64,000 nucleotides of DNA from Halobellus rufus (GCF_000739575.1 NZ_BBJO01000030.1:104988-168987), one strand, 5' to 3'; numbered from the stretch's first letter, positions 35,862-44,938 are shown. The notes: generated from the letters alone by a model not told the origin. Translations and numbers: made by a program.

Positions 35862-36512
35862 ATGTCCACGACAGACGTACCGGACGAGTCGGAGCCTGAG
35901 GCCGGCGACGACTCGGGAGGACCATCCCGCCGCGACATCATCAAGGGGACGATCGGCGGGACGCTCGTCGCGGCGAACGCCTATCTGTTCAACAACATCA
36001 GACAGACGTCGGCGCAGGGCGACGGGACGCCGGGGGTCCGAGAACGGTTCTCGAATCAACTGAAACTGACCGTCAACGGCCGCGAGCGCTTCGTTCGGGT
36101 CGAAGACCAAGAGCGGTTGGCGGAGACGCTCCGATACAAACTCGGGCTGACCGGGACGAAGTTCGGCTGCGACCGCGCGATGTGCGGCGCGTGCACCGTC
36201 CAGGTCGACGGCGATCCGATCTACAGCTGCACGTACTTCACGAAGGACGCCGTCGGCCAGGAGATCACGACGGTCGAGGGCCTCGCGGAGGGCGGTCAGC
36301 TCCACCCGATCCAAGAGTCGTTCATCGAGGAACTGGGCGGGCAGTGTGCGTTCTGCACGCCCGGGATGATCATGTCGGCGAAGTCGCTGTTGGAGGAGAA
36401 CGGCGACCCGACGCGCGAGGAGGTCAAAGACGCCCTCGAAGGCAACCTCTGTCGCTGCGGGAACTACGAGAACGAGATCGAGAGCGTGCTCTCGGCGGCC
36501 GAACGGATGTGA
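35862..36512 (+). CDS. Molybdenum hydroxylase 2Fe-2S subunit with twin-arginine signal
   Basis: 216 residues. The N-terminus has a Tat signal, SRRDIIKGTIGGTLVAANAY at about 22-41, so the enzyme should be exported folded. Plant-type 2Fe-2S ligands are C103, C108, C111, C123, and the second cluster uses C162, C165, C197 and C199 (QCAFCTPGM, LCRCGNY). ATG 35862 is chosen with TATA-like CATATATG about 30 bases before. Two genes follow for the Mo and FAD subunits; the Tat-bearing small subunit resembles PaoA of E. coli. Confidence 0.9.
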   Translation: MSTTDVPDESEPEAGDDSGGPSRRDIIKGTIGGTLVAANAYLFNNIRQTSAQGDGTPGVRERFSNQLKLTVNGRERFVRVEDQERLAETLRYKLGLTGTKFGCDRAMCGACTVQVDGDPIYSCTYFTKDAVGQEITTVEGLAEGGQLHPIQESFIEELGGQCAFCTPGMIMSAKSLLEENGDPTREEVKDALEGNLCRCGNYENEIESVLSAAERM

Positions 36513-36518
36513 TCGCCC

Positions 36519-38948
36519 GTGTCTAACCACAACTACGTCGGAACGGACTTCGAGGTCCCGGACGGCAGAGCGAAAGTCACGGGCGAGGCGAAGTACGCGG
36601 ACGACTACCAGTTCGACAACCTGCTGCACGCGAAGACCGTCAAGAGCCCCTACGCGCACGCCAGAGCCAGAAGCATCGACACCTCGGCGGCGGAGTCGAT
36701 GAACGGCGTCGAGGCGGTCATCACCCACGAGGACGTCCCGGACGCCACGGTCGGGCAACCGGTGCTCGCCAAGGAGCCGTTGACGTTCGGCTACCCCGTC
36801 GCGGCGGTCGCCGCGTCCGACGAGTACACCGCTGCCGCGGCCGTCGAGGCGATCGAGGTCGACTGGGAGGTGCTCGACCACGTCGTCGATCCGATCGAGA
36901 CCCTCAAGCCGGGGAGCCCGAACGCTCGCCCCGAGGGGAACGCCCCGACGGGCGAGGCGGGCGGTGAGGGCGCCGAAGGGCAGGGCGGGGCCGAAGCCGC
37001 CTTTGACACCATCAAGTGGGACGACGCCGACTTCAGCGGCGACTTCCCGGAGAACCCCGGGGAGTTCACGATGGAGTGGAACTGGGGCGACGTCGGCGAG
37101 GGATTCGAGAACGCCGAGACGATCTACGAGGACACGGTCTCGGCGCACCCGCAGCCGACGAACCCGATGGAGCCGCGATCGACGGTCGCCGAGTGGGGCA
37201 CCGACGGCCACGTCACCATCTGGGGCTCCAGCCAGAGCATCAGTCTGACGCACACCGGCGTCGCGGGGATCATCGGCAAGTCGCCGCAGGACGTCACCTT
37301 CATCAGCAACTTCTGCGGCGGCGGGTTCGGCTCGAAGGGGACCGCCTACCCGCAGATGGGCGTCCCCGCGTTCCTCTCCCGGGAGGTCAACCGACCCGTG
37401 AAGATTCGCGGGACGCGCCGCGAGGAGTTCCACTGGGGCAACGGCCGCTCGACGTTCATCGCGAAGACGCGCGTCGGCCTCGACTCGGAAGGGACGATCA
37501 CCGCTATGGAGATCGAAGCCATCGGCGACTCGGGGGCGTACTCCGCGGACGCGCTGTCGACGCTCAGTTCCGGGTTCAACTCCCTGACGCAGTGCTGGCA
37601 GCCGGAGACGCTCCGGTTCCGCGGCATCGGCGTCTTCACCAACACGCCCAAACGCTGGCCGCAGCGCGGTCCCGGACAGAACCAGGCCGCACTGGCGGTC
37701 GCGCAGGTTATCGACGAAGCGGCGAAGCAGGCGGGGTTCGACCCGCTCGAGGTCTGTCTGCAGAACTCCCCGGAGAACCGCGGCCCCGCGGGGGCCGAAC
37801 GGCTCCCGATGACGAGCGCGTATCTCGGCGAGGCCTACGAACTCGCCGCCGACGCGATCGACTACGAGGCGAAGCGCGAGCGGTCCGGGACCCGCGAGGG
37901 CTCGAAGGTGTACGGCGTCGGGATGGCCTCGGCGTCTCACCAGTCCGGATACGTCGGCTTCGACGGGCTCATCGTCGTTCACACAGACGGCACCGTCGAA
38001 GTGCGGCAGGGCGCGGGCAACCTCGGGACGGAGAGTTTCGCCGCCGTCGCCCGGATGGCCGCGGACACGATGAACGCCGACTGGGACAACGTGGAGGTCT
38101 CCTGGGGCAGCAGCGACAAGTCCTCGTTCACGCTCGGGCAGTTCTCCTCGAACACCACGTTCACCGAGGGGCTCGCCAACGTGAAGGCCGCCGAGACGGC
38201 CGTCCAGTACCTGAAGGAACTGGCCGCGGCGGAACTCGGCGGCACGGCTGACGCCTACACCGTCGAGAACCACGAGGTCGTCCACGGTCAGTCCGGCCAG
38301 TCGATGACGTTCGCGGAGGCCGCACAGGCCGCCGTCGACGCCGGCGGCAAGTACACGGCCGAGGAGATCCCCGAGCAGTACCAAGAGAACCTCGTGCCCC
38401 TGACGATCGCCGCCGCGAGCGACGCGGTCGGACAGGGTCTCGTCGCGTTCGGAAAGACCACCGGCGAGGACCTCGACGGGTTCGTGACTTCCTTCGCCGG
38501 CGCGATCGCGGAGGTCTCGGTGGACCTCGAAACGGGCAAGGTCGTCGTCGAGGAGATGGCCAACTACAACGACTCCGGGACGGTCGTCCACCCCGAGAGC
38601 TTCGAGGCGCAGGTCGAGGGCGGCGCGATACAGGGCATCGGCTACACCCTCTTCGAGCAGTACCGCCACGACGAGGGCACCGGGATCCCGGTGAACACGG
38701 ACCTCTACAAGAACAAGCCGCCGTCGATCCACGACTACGTCGCCGGCGACCTGCACGTCGGCGCGGTCGGCGAGCCGGACCCCTTCGGTCCCTTCGGGGC
38801 GAAGGGCGTCGGCGAACCGCCGTACGGGGCGGCCTCGGGCGCGGTCGCCGCGGCGGTCAAAGACGCCCTCGGAGTGACCTTCAACGAGTTCCCGGTGACG
38901 CCGGATAAGGTGCTTGCGAAGGTCCGCAGCGGGGAGGTGGAGCTGTAA
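36519..38948 (+). CDS. Molybdenum hydroxylase catalytic (Mo-cofactor) subunit
   Basis: 809 residues of the xanthine oxidase family. VPDGRAKVTGEAKYADDYQ starts the first domain; GGGFGSKG and RGPGQNQAALAVAQ bind the cofactor, and the catalytic Glu is in GAKGVGEPPYG at about residue 766. There is no CoxL-type AYRCSFR loop, so it is not a form I CO dehydrogenase; an aldehyde or purine/aromatic heterocycle oxidase is more likely. GTG start. An insertion rich in Gly/Glu lies at about 140-165. No signal peptide of its own, so export would be piggy-back. Confidence 0.9.
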   Translation: MSNHNYVGTDFEVPDGRAKVTGEAKYADDYQFDNLLHAKTVKSPYAHARARSIDTSAAESMNGVEAVITHEDVPDATVGQPVLAKEPLTFGYPVAAVAASDEYTAAAAVEAIEVDWEVLDHVVDPIETLKPGSPNARPEGNAPTGEAGGEGAEGQGGAEAAFDTIKWDDADFSGDFPENPGEFTMEWNWGDVGEGFENAETIYEDTVSAHPQPTNPMEPRSTVAEWGTDGHVTIWGSSQSISLTHTGVAGIIGKSPQDVTFISNFCGGGFGSKGTAYPQMGVPAFLSREVNRPVKIRGTRREEFHWGNGRSTFIAKTRVGLDSEGTITAMEIEAIGDSGAYSADALSTLSSGFNSLTQCWQPETLRFRGIGVFTNTPKRWPQRGPGQNQAALAVAQVIDEAAKQAGFDPLEVCLQNSPENRGPAGAERLPMTSAYLGEAYELAADAIDYEAKRERSGTREGSKVYGVGMASASHQSGYVGFDGLIVVHTDGTVEVRQGAGNLGTESFAAVARMAADTMNADWDNVEVSWGSSDKSSFTLGQFSSNTTFTEGLANVKAAETAVQYLKELAAAELGGTADAYTVENHEVVHGQSGQSMTFAEAAQAAVDAGGKYTAEEIPEQYQENLVPLTIAAASDAVGQGLVAFGKTTGEDLDGFVTSFAGAIAEVSVDLETGKVVVEEMANYNDSGTVVHPESFEAQVEGGAIQGIGYTLFEQYRHDEGTGIPVNTDLYKNKPPSIHDYVAGDLHVGAVGEPDPFGPFGAKGVGEPPYGAASGAVAAAVKDALGVTFNEFPVTPDKVLAKVRSGEVEL

Positions 38949-38950
38949 CC

Positions 38951-39940
38951 ATGCAACAAGATATGATCCCGCCGCTCAGGCACATCGACGCGACGAGCGT
39001 CGAGCACGCCGTGCGGCTCCTAGACGAACACGGCAGCGACGCGGCAACGATCGCGGGTAACACCGACGAGATCAACTGGCTGAAGAACCGCGATCGGACC
39101 CCCGAGGTGCTCGTCGACCTCAAGCCGATCGAGGAGCTCGAAGAGATCTCCGAGACGAGCGACGGCGGGCTCCGGATCGGCGCGCTGGCGACGCTCTCGG
39201 ACGTCGAAGGCCACGACGCGGTCAACGACGGCTTCTCGCTCATCGCCGAGGCGATGGGCGAGATCGCGACGCCGCAGATCCGAAACCAGGGGACGATCGG
39301 CGGCAACCTCACGCAGGACTCGCGGTGCTGGTACTATCGCGGCGGCTTCGACTGCTACCGCGCCGGCGGGAACACCTGCTATGCGATCACCGGGGAGTCG
39401 AGCGACCACGCGGTCACCGACTACTCGCGGTGCATCACTGCCCACCCCTCCGACGGGGCCGTCGCGCTCATTGCGCTCGGGGCCGACGTCGTCGTCCGCG
39501 GGCCGCGCGGGGAGCGCCGCGAGCCCCTCTCGGAGTTCTTCGTCGGGCCCGAGGACAACATCACCGTGATGCACGACCTCGCGCACGACGAGATCCTCAC
39601 CCACATCGAGGTACCGAGCGACTGGCGGGGCGAGGACTTCTACTTCGAGAAGGTCCGCGGCCGCGACTCCTGGGACTTCGCGATCGGGAACATCGCCGCC
39701 GCGATCCGGACGAGCGGCAACACGGTCTCGGACCTCCGCCTCGTCGCCAACGGCTTCGCGCCGACGCCGAAGCGGCTCCGGAAGGCCGAGAACGCGATCC
39801 GCGGGAACAGCCTCACCGAGAGCAACATCGCCTCGGCCTCCGAGAACGTCCTCCCGAACGCGCGGCCGCAGGAGGACAACGAGTACAAGCTGAACCTCGC
39901 CGACAGTCTGGTCAATCGGGCGCTGAGCAACGTCGCATAA
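38951..39940 (+). CDS. Molybdenum hydroxylase FAD subunit, probably with an extra Fe-S cluster
   Basis: 329 residues. FAD-binding motifs: TIAGNTDEINWLKN and TPQIRNQGTIGGNLTQDSR. Cysteines C126, C135, C143 and C161 lie in an inserted loop after the FAD site (RCWYYR, DCYRAGGNTCYA). Subunits of 4-hydroxybenzoyl-CoA reductase and PaoB have a 4Fe-4S cluster in the equivalent loop. Two bases separate it from the large subunit; it ends the operon. Confidence 0.9.
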   Translation: MQQDMIPPLRHIDATSVEHAVRLLDEHGSDAATIAGNTDEINWLKNRDRTPEVLVDLKPIEELEEISETSDGGLRIGALATLSDVEGHDAVNDGFSLIAEAMGEIATPQIRNQGTIGGNLTQDSRCWYYRGGFDCYRAGGNTCYAITGESSDHAVTDYSRCITAHPSDGAVALIALGADVVVRGPRGERREPLSEFFVGPEDNITVMHDLAHDEILTHIEVPSDWRGEDFYFEKVRGRDSWDFAIGNIAAAIRTSGNTVSDLRLVANGFAPTPKRLRKAENAIRGNSLTESNIASASENVLPNARPQEDNEYKLNLADSLVNRALSNVA

Positions 39941-40024
39941 GCGGCTGAGCGGCCACCGCGGTTTTTTGAATCAGTTCACCCCACGACGTATCGAGGTAGC
40001 GGCCGCGACGAGTGATCACTCCGT

Positions 40025-40714
40025 TCACGAGGCGGCCACGGCTCGCGCCTCGAAGTCGTCGAAGTCCTGAGCGAGGCTGGGCACGTCGCCGGTGGTCTGG
40101 AACGTGACGGTGAACGGCACCGACTCGCCGGGCGGGATCTCGCGGTTCGGGCGCGTCGTCCGGACGCCGATCACGTCGTCCGCGTCGTCGTAGAACGTGA
40201 CCACGACGTCGGTCGCGCGCGGGTCCTCGCCCCGGTTTTCGACGGTACCCGAGACGACGACCCGGCTCTGCGAGCGGTCGACGACCTCGGCGTCGACGCC
40301 GAGATCAGCGGTGCTCGCGGTCGTTCGATTCGCACGCACGGATACCTCGTAATCGTCGACGCTCTCGCTCGTGTCGTGGTGGATGTTGAACGGCACGGAC
40401 TCGCCGGGACCGATCGGTTCACCGAGGACCCCGCCGACCGCCTCGCCGACTACCTCGCCGTCGCGGTAGTACGTCACCGTCACCGTCGCGTTCCCGACCG
40501 GGTGCGACCGTCCGTTGTACACCTCGCCGACGACCGTGGGCCGGCCCAACCGGTCGAGGTGGTAGGTCGTCCCCTCGACGGTCGTCTCGCCGGCGAGCGG
40601 TGCCTGCGGGCGGTCCAACTCACCGGTGACGAGGACCTCGACGCCCACGAGTCCCCCGTAGGTGAGCCCCGCCGCCAACACCGCGCCGATGAGCACCGCC
40701 TTCGCGTCGACCAT
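40025..40714 (-). CDS. FxLYD-domain exported/membrane-anchored protein
   Basis: 229 residues. One N-terminal membrane segment (about 5-27) followed by two immunoglobulin-like FxLYD repeats: VVGEVYNGRSHPVGNATVTV at about 61-80 and VVVSGTVENRGEDPRATDVV at about 150-169. Likely displayed outside the cell membrane; ligand unknown. Lies convergent to the FAD-subunit gene. Confidence 0.75.
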   Translation of the reverse strand: MVDAKAVLIGAVLAAGLTYGGLVGVEVLVTGELDRPQAPLAGETTVEGTTYHLDRLGRPTVVGEVYNGRSHPVGNATVTVTYYRDGEVVGEAVGGVLGEPIGPGESVPFNIHHDTSESVDDYEVSVRANRTTASTADLGVDAEVVDRSQSRVVVSGTVENRGEDPRATDVVVTFYDDADDVIGVRTTRPNREIPPGESVPFTVTFQTTGDVPSLAQDFDDFEARAVAAS

Positions 40715-40851
40715 CTACCGAACCAGTGGTTTCCAGCGGACATAAGCGCTGGGACCGTTCTTCGGCCGTTTTCGGTCCCGCGATCGCCGGCAGGGTGCCC
40801 TGCGAGCGCCACCGTTTTCCCGTCGCCGCCGAGACGGGGGTACGAGAACCG

Positions 40852-41187
40852 ATGCCGCTCAACGTGTTCGATCTCAGAGGCGTCTACGTGTTCCGCGACG
40901 ACGGCAGGTCGGTTCCGGCGTCGCTGGAGCGACACTACAACGAGGCGGAGGACCGATACGAGGTGCCGACCGAGGAGGAACTCGACGCGCTGCCCGGCGA
41001 GTGGCGCGTGGTGTCGGACCTCGACGCCTACCGCGTCGTCTTCGATCGCGACCCGCCGGTCGGGGTGCGCTCGGAGGCCGTGTTCGTCGACGAGGGTCCG
41101 CTGCGGACGACGCTTCTGTGCCCCGACGAGGCGGCGGTCGAGCGGGCCATCGAGGCGGGCGGGACGCCGGCCGACGCCGACGAGTGA
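40852..41187 (+). CDS. Conserved haloarchaeal protein of unknown function
   Basis: 111 residues from MPLNVFDLRGVYVFRDDGRS. Soluble, acidic, with mixed alpha/beta character and no recognised motif. The longer frame upstream lacks composition typical of protein, and the chosen ATG gives a clean start. Confidence 0.6.
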   Translation: MPLNVFDLRGVYVFRDDGRSVPASLERHYNEAEDRYEVPTEEELDALPGEWRVVSDLDAYRVVFDRDPPVGVRSEAVFVDEGPLRTTLLCPDEAAVERAIEAGGTPADADE

Positions 41188-41237
41188 ACCGGCGGCTCAC
41201 ATCGGACGGAAACGGGGGAGACGCGACCCGTCGTCGA

Positions 41238-41657
41238 TCAGTTCGAGATCCGGACCGAGAGGTCAGCGCCGACCAGTCCGAAGACCGACCACGCGATCGT
41301 CAGCACCAACAGCAACGCGAAGGTGACCGGCCACAGCGTCACGCCGAACGTCCCGGTGATGAACCCCGACCACACGCCGAACAGCCCGGCAACGAACACG
41401 ACCGCCGTCGTCGTGAACGCGGCGAACGCGCCCGCGACGGCTCCGACGACGCGCTCCTCGCCGACGGGTGCGAGCCGCGCGGCGACGGTGCCGCCGACGA
41501 GCGGCCAGCCGACGAGGAGGACGAGATAGCCGACGGCCCCGCCGACCTGCAGCCCGAATAAGTGAATCAGCCCCAGGACGGTGATGACTGCGGCCCCGAT
41601 CACGTCGGGGGAGGCCCTCAGACCGCCCGACTCCGAATGTGTGACGCTTGTTGCCAT
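41238..41657 (-). CDS. Four-TM membrane protein (DUF5518-like)
   Basis: 139 residues with four helices (about 19-38, 41-62, 72-96, 108-130). The pattern, with GTVAARLAPVGEERVVGAVAG between helices 2 and 3, resembles the DUF5518/TIGR04086 small membrane proteins of haloarchaea. No function known. Confidence 0.6.
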   Translation of the reverse strand: MATSVTHSESGGLRASPDVIGAAVITVLGLIHLFGLQVGGAVGYLVLLVGWPLVGGTVAARLAPVGEERVVGAVAGAFAAFTTTAVVFVAGLFGVWSGFITGTFGVTLWPVTFALLLVLTIAWSVFGLVGADLSVRISN

Positions 41658-41731
41658 AGTTCGAACGTCTCGGGGAGACTGGATAAAAATACCGCCGGTC
41701 GGAAGCCCCGCCGAATGCCGGAGTGCGCCGC

Positions 41732-42337
41732 TCAGATCGGCTCGTACCGCTTCACGAGTTCCCAGTACTCGGCGGGGGTGTCGACGTCGGCGAAGATCCG
41801 CTCGTCGTCGACGTCGACGGTTCGCGTGTCCGTATCGTCAGATCGCACGACTGCTCTGGCACCACGATCCAGCGGGGCCGCACGGAGCGCGGCGAACGTG
41901 CTCGCGAGGAACAGCGGCGGGTGACCGCGGCCGCCGTCGGTGCCGGGGACGAGGACGTCGCCGGGGTCGGTCGCCGTCCCGGCGCTGACGAGCCGCTCGA
42001 CGACGTGCGCGGGCGTCACCGGGCAGTCGACCGGATTCAAGAACACGCCGTCGGCGTCGCGTTCGGCGGCGTACTCGACCGCTAGGCGGACCGACGAGAG
42101 CATCCCCGACTCGTAGTCGTCGTTCTCGCGGACCGTCGCGGCCGAGAGGTCGGCGCGCGCGCGGACCTCCGAGGCCTCGTGTCCGAGGACCACGACGGGA
42201 TCGACGCCGACGCCCGCGTAGGTCTCGACGAGGCGCTCGACGAACCGCCGCCCGTCGAACGTCAGGAGCGGCTTGGGGAAGCCGCCCATCCGCGTCGACT
42301 TCCCGGCGGCCGTGATCGCCGCGACGAAGTCGGCCAT
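41732..42337 (-). CDS. mocA: MocA-like molybdenum cofactor nucleotidyltransferase
   Basis: 201 residues, NTP-transferase fold: AAITAAGKSTRMGGFPKPLL near the N-terminus, metal-binding Asp in FLNPVDCPVTP, and GGRGHPPLF. This matches MocA, which converts Mo-molybdopterin to the cytosine dinucleotide used by PaoABC-type hydroxylases; MobA (guanine form) is the alternative. One base separates it from the 137-residue gene upstream, in a run headed by a cytochrome b gene. Confidence 0.82.
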   Translation of the reverse strand: MADFVAAITAAGKSTRMGGFPKPLLTFDGRRFVERLVETYAGVGVDPVVVLGHEASEVRARADLSAATVRENDDYESGMLSSVRLAVEYAAERDADGVFLNPVDCPVTPAHVVERLVSAGTATDPGDVLVPGTDGGRGHPPLFLASTFAALRAAPLDRGARAVVRSDDTDTRTVDVDDERIFADVDTPAEYWELVKRYEPI

Positions 42338-42338
42338 C

Positions 42339-42752
42339 TCACTCGCGTTCGAGGTGGCCGGTCAACTCGTCGAGGAAGAAGAACTTCATCATCACCGACT
42401 GGAAGACGGACATCCCGTTGAGGTTGTCGGCCATCCGGGAGGTGACCGACTCCTGTTCGGCGAGCAGTTCGAGGACGGTCCGGGCCTCCTCGATCTCCGG
42501 GCCCATGTCGTCGAGGAACGCCCGGTAGGCCTCGGTGTCGAACTCCTCGTGGCTGTCGGGGACGGCTCGGGCGGCCTCGTAACCGTCCACCAGCCCCGCC
42601 TCGAAGTCGGCGAGGTACTCCTTCGTCTGACCCGTACCGGACTGGATCGTCTCGCGGTCGATCCCCTCGCCGGCGAAGGAGATCAGGAACTCGTAGGCGA
42701 CCTCGACTCGCTCGATCGCGTCGCGAAGATCCGCGACTGGGGTCTCAGGCAT
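42339..42752 (-). CDS. Helical 137-residue protein of unknown function
   Basis: Mostly alpha-helical, acidic, soluble: SDLRD-like heptads at the start (PVADLRDAIERVEVAYEFLI) and a hydrophobic C-terminal part (GMSVFQSVMMKFFFLDELTG). No family recognised. It lies between the DsbA/winged-helix gene (26-base gap) and mocA (1-base gap). By context alone it could be a maturation factor or chaperone for a molybdoenzyme. Confidence 0.65.
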   Translation of the reverse strand: MPETPVADLRDAIERVEVAYEFLISFAGEGIDRETIQSGTGQTKEYLADFEAGLVDGYEAARAVPDSHEEFDTEAYRAFLDDMGPEIEEARTVLELLAEQESVTSRMADNLNGMSVFQSVMMKFFFLDELTGHLERE

Positions 42753-42778
42753 GACACTCAGTTGCGCACCTCCGGGTA

Positions 42779-43915
42779 TTACTCTTCGGGAACCCGGACC
42801 CACGCGCCGGTTGTTGCCCGGCGGACGCGGCCGTCGCGTTTGAGGCGGTGAAGTGCGATGCGACAGGTCTCGTCGGTGACGTCGAGACAGGCGCGAACCT
42901 CGGCGGTGAACGCCGACGGCAGCGTCGCGAGCACGTCGAGCGCGCGCGACTCGTGGTCCTCCGGACCGAAGCTCTCGGCGTTCATCGGTGCCGCACCGTA
43001 CTGCTGCATCACGTTCCGGCTCTGCGTCTCGGTCGTCTCCCCGGTGTCGCCGAGGTCGGGGTCGAACCGCCGGATCGCATCGCGCAGCGCGTCGAATCCG
43101 GCGGCCCCGTCGACGACCGTCGCGCCCGTCGGTCCGTCGACGCGGTAGACCGGCGCGCGGAACACCTCGTCCGTCGAGGGCGTCGCTTCGGAGCCTTCCC
43201 CGTCTGCGTCGGAGTCGGGGGCCTCCCCGTCCTCGGCGGCGGCAGCCCCGTCGGCCTCGGGTCCCGCCTGCGCGTTCGGGCCCTCCGGGACGCCGTCGAG
43301 ATAGCTCCGCGACCCCAGCGGGACGGTTTCGGGCGTGCCCCGGACGTCCACCTCCGGGAGCGACTCGACGGTCTGTCTGGCGCGTTCGAGGTCCCGTCCC
43401 ACCGCGGCGGTCGCCCGGCGGGTGCCCACCGCGTCGGCGACTCGCTCGGGGTCGAGGCCCGCGACCGAGGCCGCTGCCTCCCGGATCTCGTCCGGAGTGG
43501 CTATCGATTCCCCTGACGCGAAGACCCGATCGGCGAGCGTCCGTGCGAGATCGAACGCCGCCCCGCCGCCTCCCTGCGCTCTCGCGGCGACGATCGCCTC
43601 GCAGGCGGCCCACGAGGGCGGCAGCCCCTCGGCGCTCACCAAGTCTGCGACCGGCATCGTGCCCGCGGCGCGCAGTTCCGAGAGCGCCTCGGCCCGTGCT
43701 GCGGTCTCGTCGCCGTCGTCCGTGCCGTCCCTCTCGCCCGGATCGTCGCCGGTAGCGTCCCCGCTGGCGTTCGACCGTTCCGGAATCGACACGACACACC
43801 GATACCGGAGGTCGACGTCGTCGAAGGCGTACCTGAGTTGCGACCGGACGGCCCGTCGCCGGTACGCCCGGACCGAGAGCGGGTCAGAGAAGAGCGTGAT
43901 GGTAACGTCCGACAT
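42779..43915 (-). CDS. DsbA-fold protein without CxxC, fused to a winged helix
   Basis: 378 residues from MSDVTITLFSDPLSVRAYRR. The order is thioredoxin-like strand, a helical insert (SWAACEAIVAARAQGGGGAA to DRVFASGESIATPDEIREAA) and a cis-Pro-like turn VRGTPETV, as in FrnE/DsbA proteins; the CxxC position is PLSV. An acidic linker (about 210-240) leads to a C-terminal winged helix (LATLPSAFTAEVRACLDV, ending GAWVRVPEE). Likely a ligand- or redox-sensing regulator or adaptor, not an oxidase. A start eight codons upstream is possible. Confidence 0.72.
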   Translation of the reverse strand: MSDVTITLFSDPLSVRAYRRRAVRSQLRYAFDDVDLRYRCVVSIPERSNASGDATGDDPGERDGTDDGDETAARAEALSELRAAGTMPVADLVSAEGLPPSWAACEAIVAARAQGGGGAAFDLARTLADRVFASGESIATPDEIREAAASVAGLDPERVADAVGTRRATAAVGRDLERARQTVESLPEVDVRGTPETVPLGSRSYLDGVPEGPNAQAGPEADGAAAAEDGEAPDSDADGEGSEATPSTDEVFRAPVYRVDGPTGATVVDGAAGFDALRDAIRRFDPDLGDTGETTETQSRNVMQQYGAAPMNAESFGPEDHESRALDVLATLPSAFTAEVRACLDVTDETCRIALHRLKRDGRVRRATTGAWVRVPEE

Positions 43916-43987
43916 ATCTCTCCGTTGGCGCGGCGGCAAAAAGAGGTAGTGGTCGGAACCGACAGGAGAACGCGGGCGGGGTACCGT

Positions 43988-44938
43988 TCAGCGCTCGGCG
44001 TCGTCGTCGCCGAGGTCGCCGCCGTCGGTCGCCTTCGACCCGCCGACCTGCCAGCTCGTCGGCGAGTACTTCTCGGCGTACTCCTCGACGGCGACGCGTC
44101 CGGTGATCATGCTCTTCGTGATCGCCCACTCGTTCGGCCGCAGCGCGAAGTAGACGTGGCCCATCACGAGCGCCAACAGCGCCACGGCGAAGAAGTCGTG
44201 GAAGACGAAACTCCACGCGATCAGTCCCGGCGCGTCCGCCGTCCCGAGTCCGAACTGCAGCCCGAGGAAGGAGAACTCCCGGGTCGGACCCCACAGGGGT
44301 TCGAGGCTCACCCGTCGAACGAGGACGACGCCGGTCACGATGACGGCCAGCGAGGCCCCGGTGACGCCCCAGTGAAGGAGCTTCTGCGCGCTCGGATACT
44401 CGAACTGCCGCGGGTACTCGTCGGTCTGCCCGATCAGGTTCGTGAACCGCCGCCAGAGGTCCTTGGCGTCGGCGACGCCGAACCACATCTTCGACCACGT
44501 CCCCTTGTAGGCGACGTGGCCGACGTGGAAGACCACGTAGCCGATGAGCACGACCGCCGAGACGATGTGGACGTCGAGCCACGAGAGGCCCGGGACGGCC
44601 CGAAGCGTCACTTCGGTGTTCATGATGACGAACCCCGAGAGCATCAGCGCGAAGATCGAGATCGCCATCACCCAGTGGGAGACCCGCTGGGCGAGGCTGA
44701 ACCGCTTGATCTCGTCGACGCCCTGTTCCTCCAGCGACTGCTCGACCTCCGACTTCGACGGGTCGTCCGGGCGAGAGGTGTGGTCCGTCGGGTTCCACAG
44801 CTCGCGGAGCACGTAGTGAACCAAGAACGTGAGCGTCCCGATGAACGCGAATACGAGCAGTATGTCCCAGCTCAGCCCGACGATGACCTCGCGTCCCGCC
44901 CGTTGCGCGTATCTGAATATGTCTATTCCGAAAGGCAT
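43988..44938 (-). CDS. Membrane cytochrome b (FdnI/formate dehydrogenase gamma-like)
   Basis: 316 residues with about six helices. Candidate haem-ligand His occur in RVSHWVMAIS, WLDVHIVSA, FHVGHVAY, LLHWGVTG and MGHVYFALRP, the pattern of FdnI and cytochrome b561-type quinone-reducing subunits. These pass electrons between an exported molybdoenzyme and quinone. No catalytic FdhA lies next to it; the nearest molybdoenzyme is the hydroxylase at 35.9-39.9 kb. It starts a run with the DsbA-fold gene 72 bases downstream. Confidence 0.82.
   Translation of the reverse strand: MPFGIDIFRYAQRAGREVIVGLSWDILLVFAFIGTLTFLVHYVLRELWNPTDHTSRPDDPSKSEVEQSLEEQGVDEIKRFSLAQRVSHWVMAISIFALMLSGFVIMNTEVTLRAVPGLSWLDVHIVSAVVLIGYVVFHVGHVAYKGTWSKMWFGVADAKDLWRRFTNLIGQTDEYPRQFEYPSAQKLLHWGVTGASLAVIVTGVVLVRRVSLEPLWGPTREFSFLGLQFGLGTADAPGLIAWSFVFHDFFAVALLALVMGHVYFALRPNEWAITKSMITGRVAVEEYAEKYSPTSWQVGGSKATDGGDLGDDDAER

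Noticed and set aside
34860..38756. A 1298-codon open frame antisense to the molybdenum hydroxylase
   Set aside because: It mirrors the codon pattern of the real genes on the other strand, is rich in Arg/Val/Asp/Gly without domain motifs, and crosses several true genes. Long antisense frames are normal in G+C-rich haloarchaea.
36519..38948. Form I CO dehydrogenase large subunit
   Set aside because: The AYRCSFR active-site loop is missing; RGPGQNQ is at the corresponding place.
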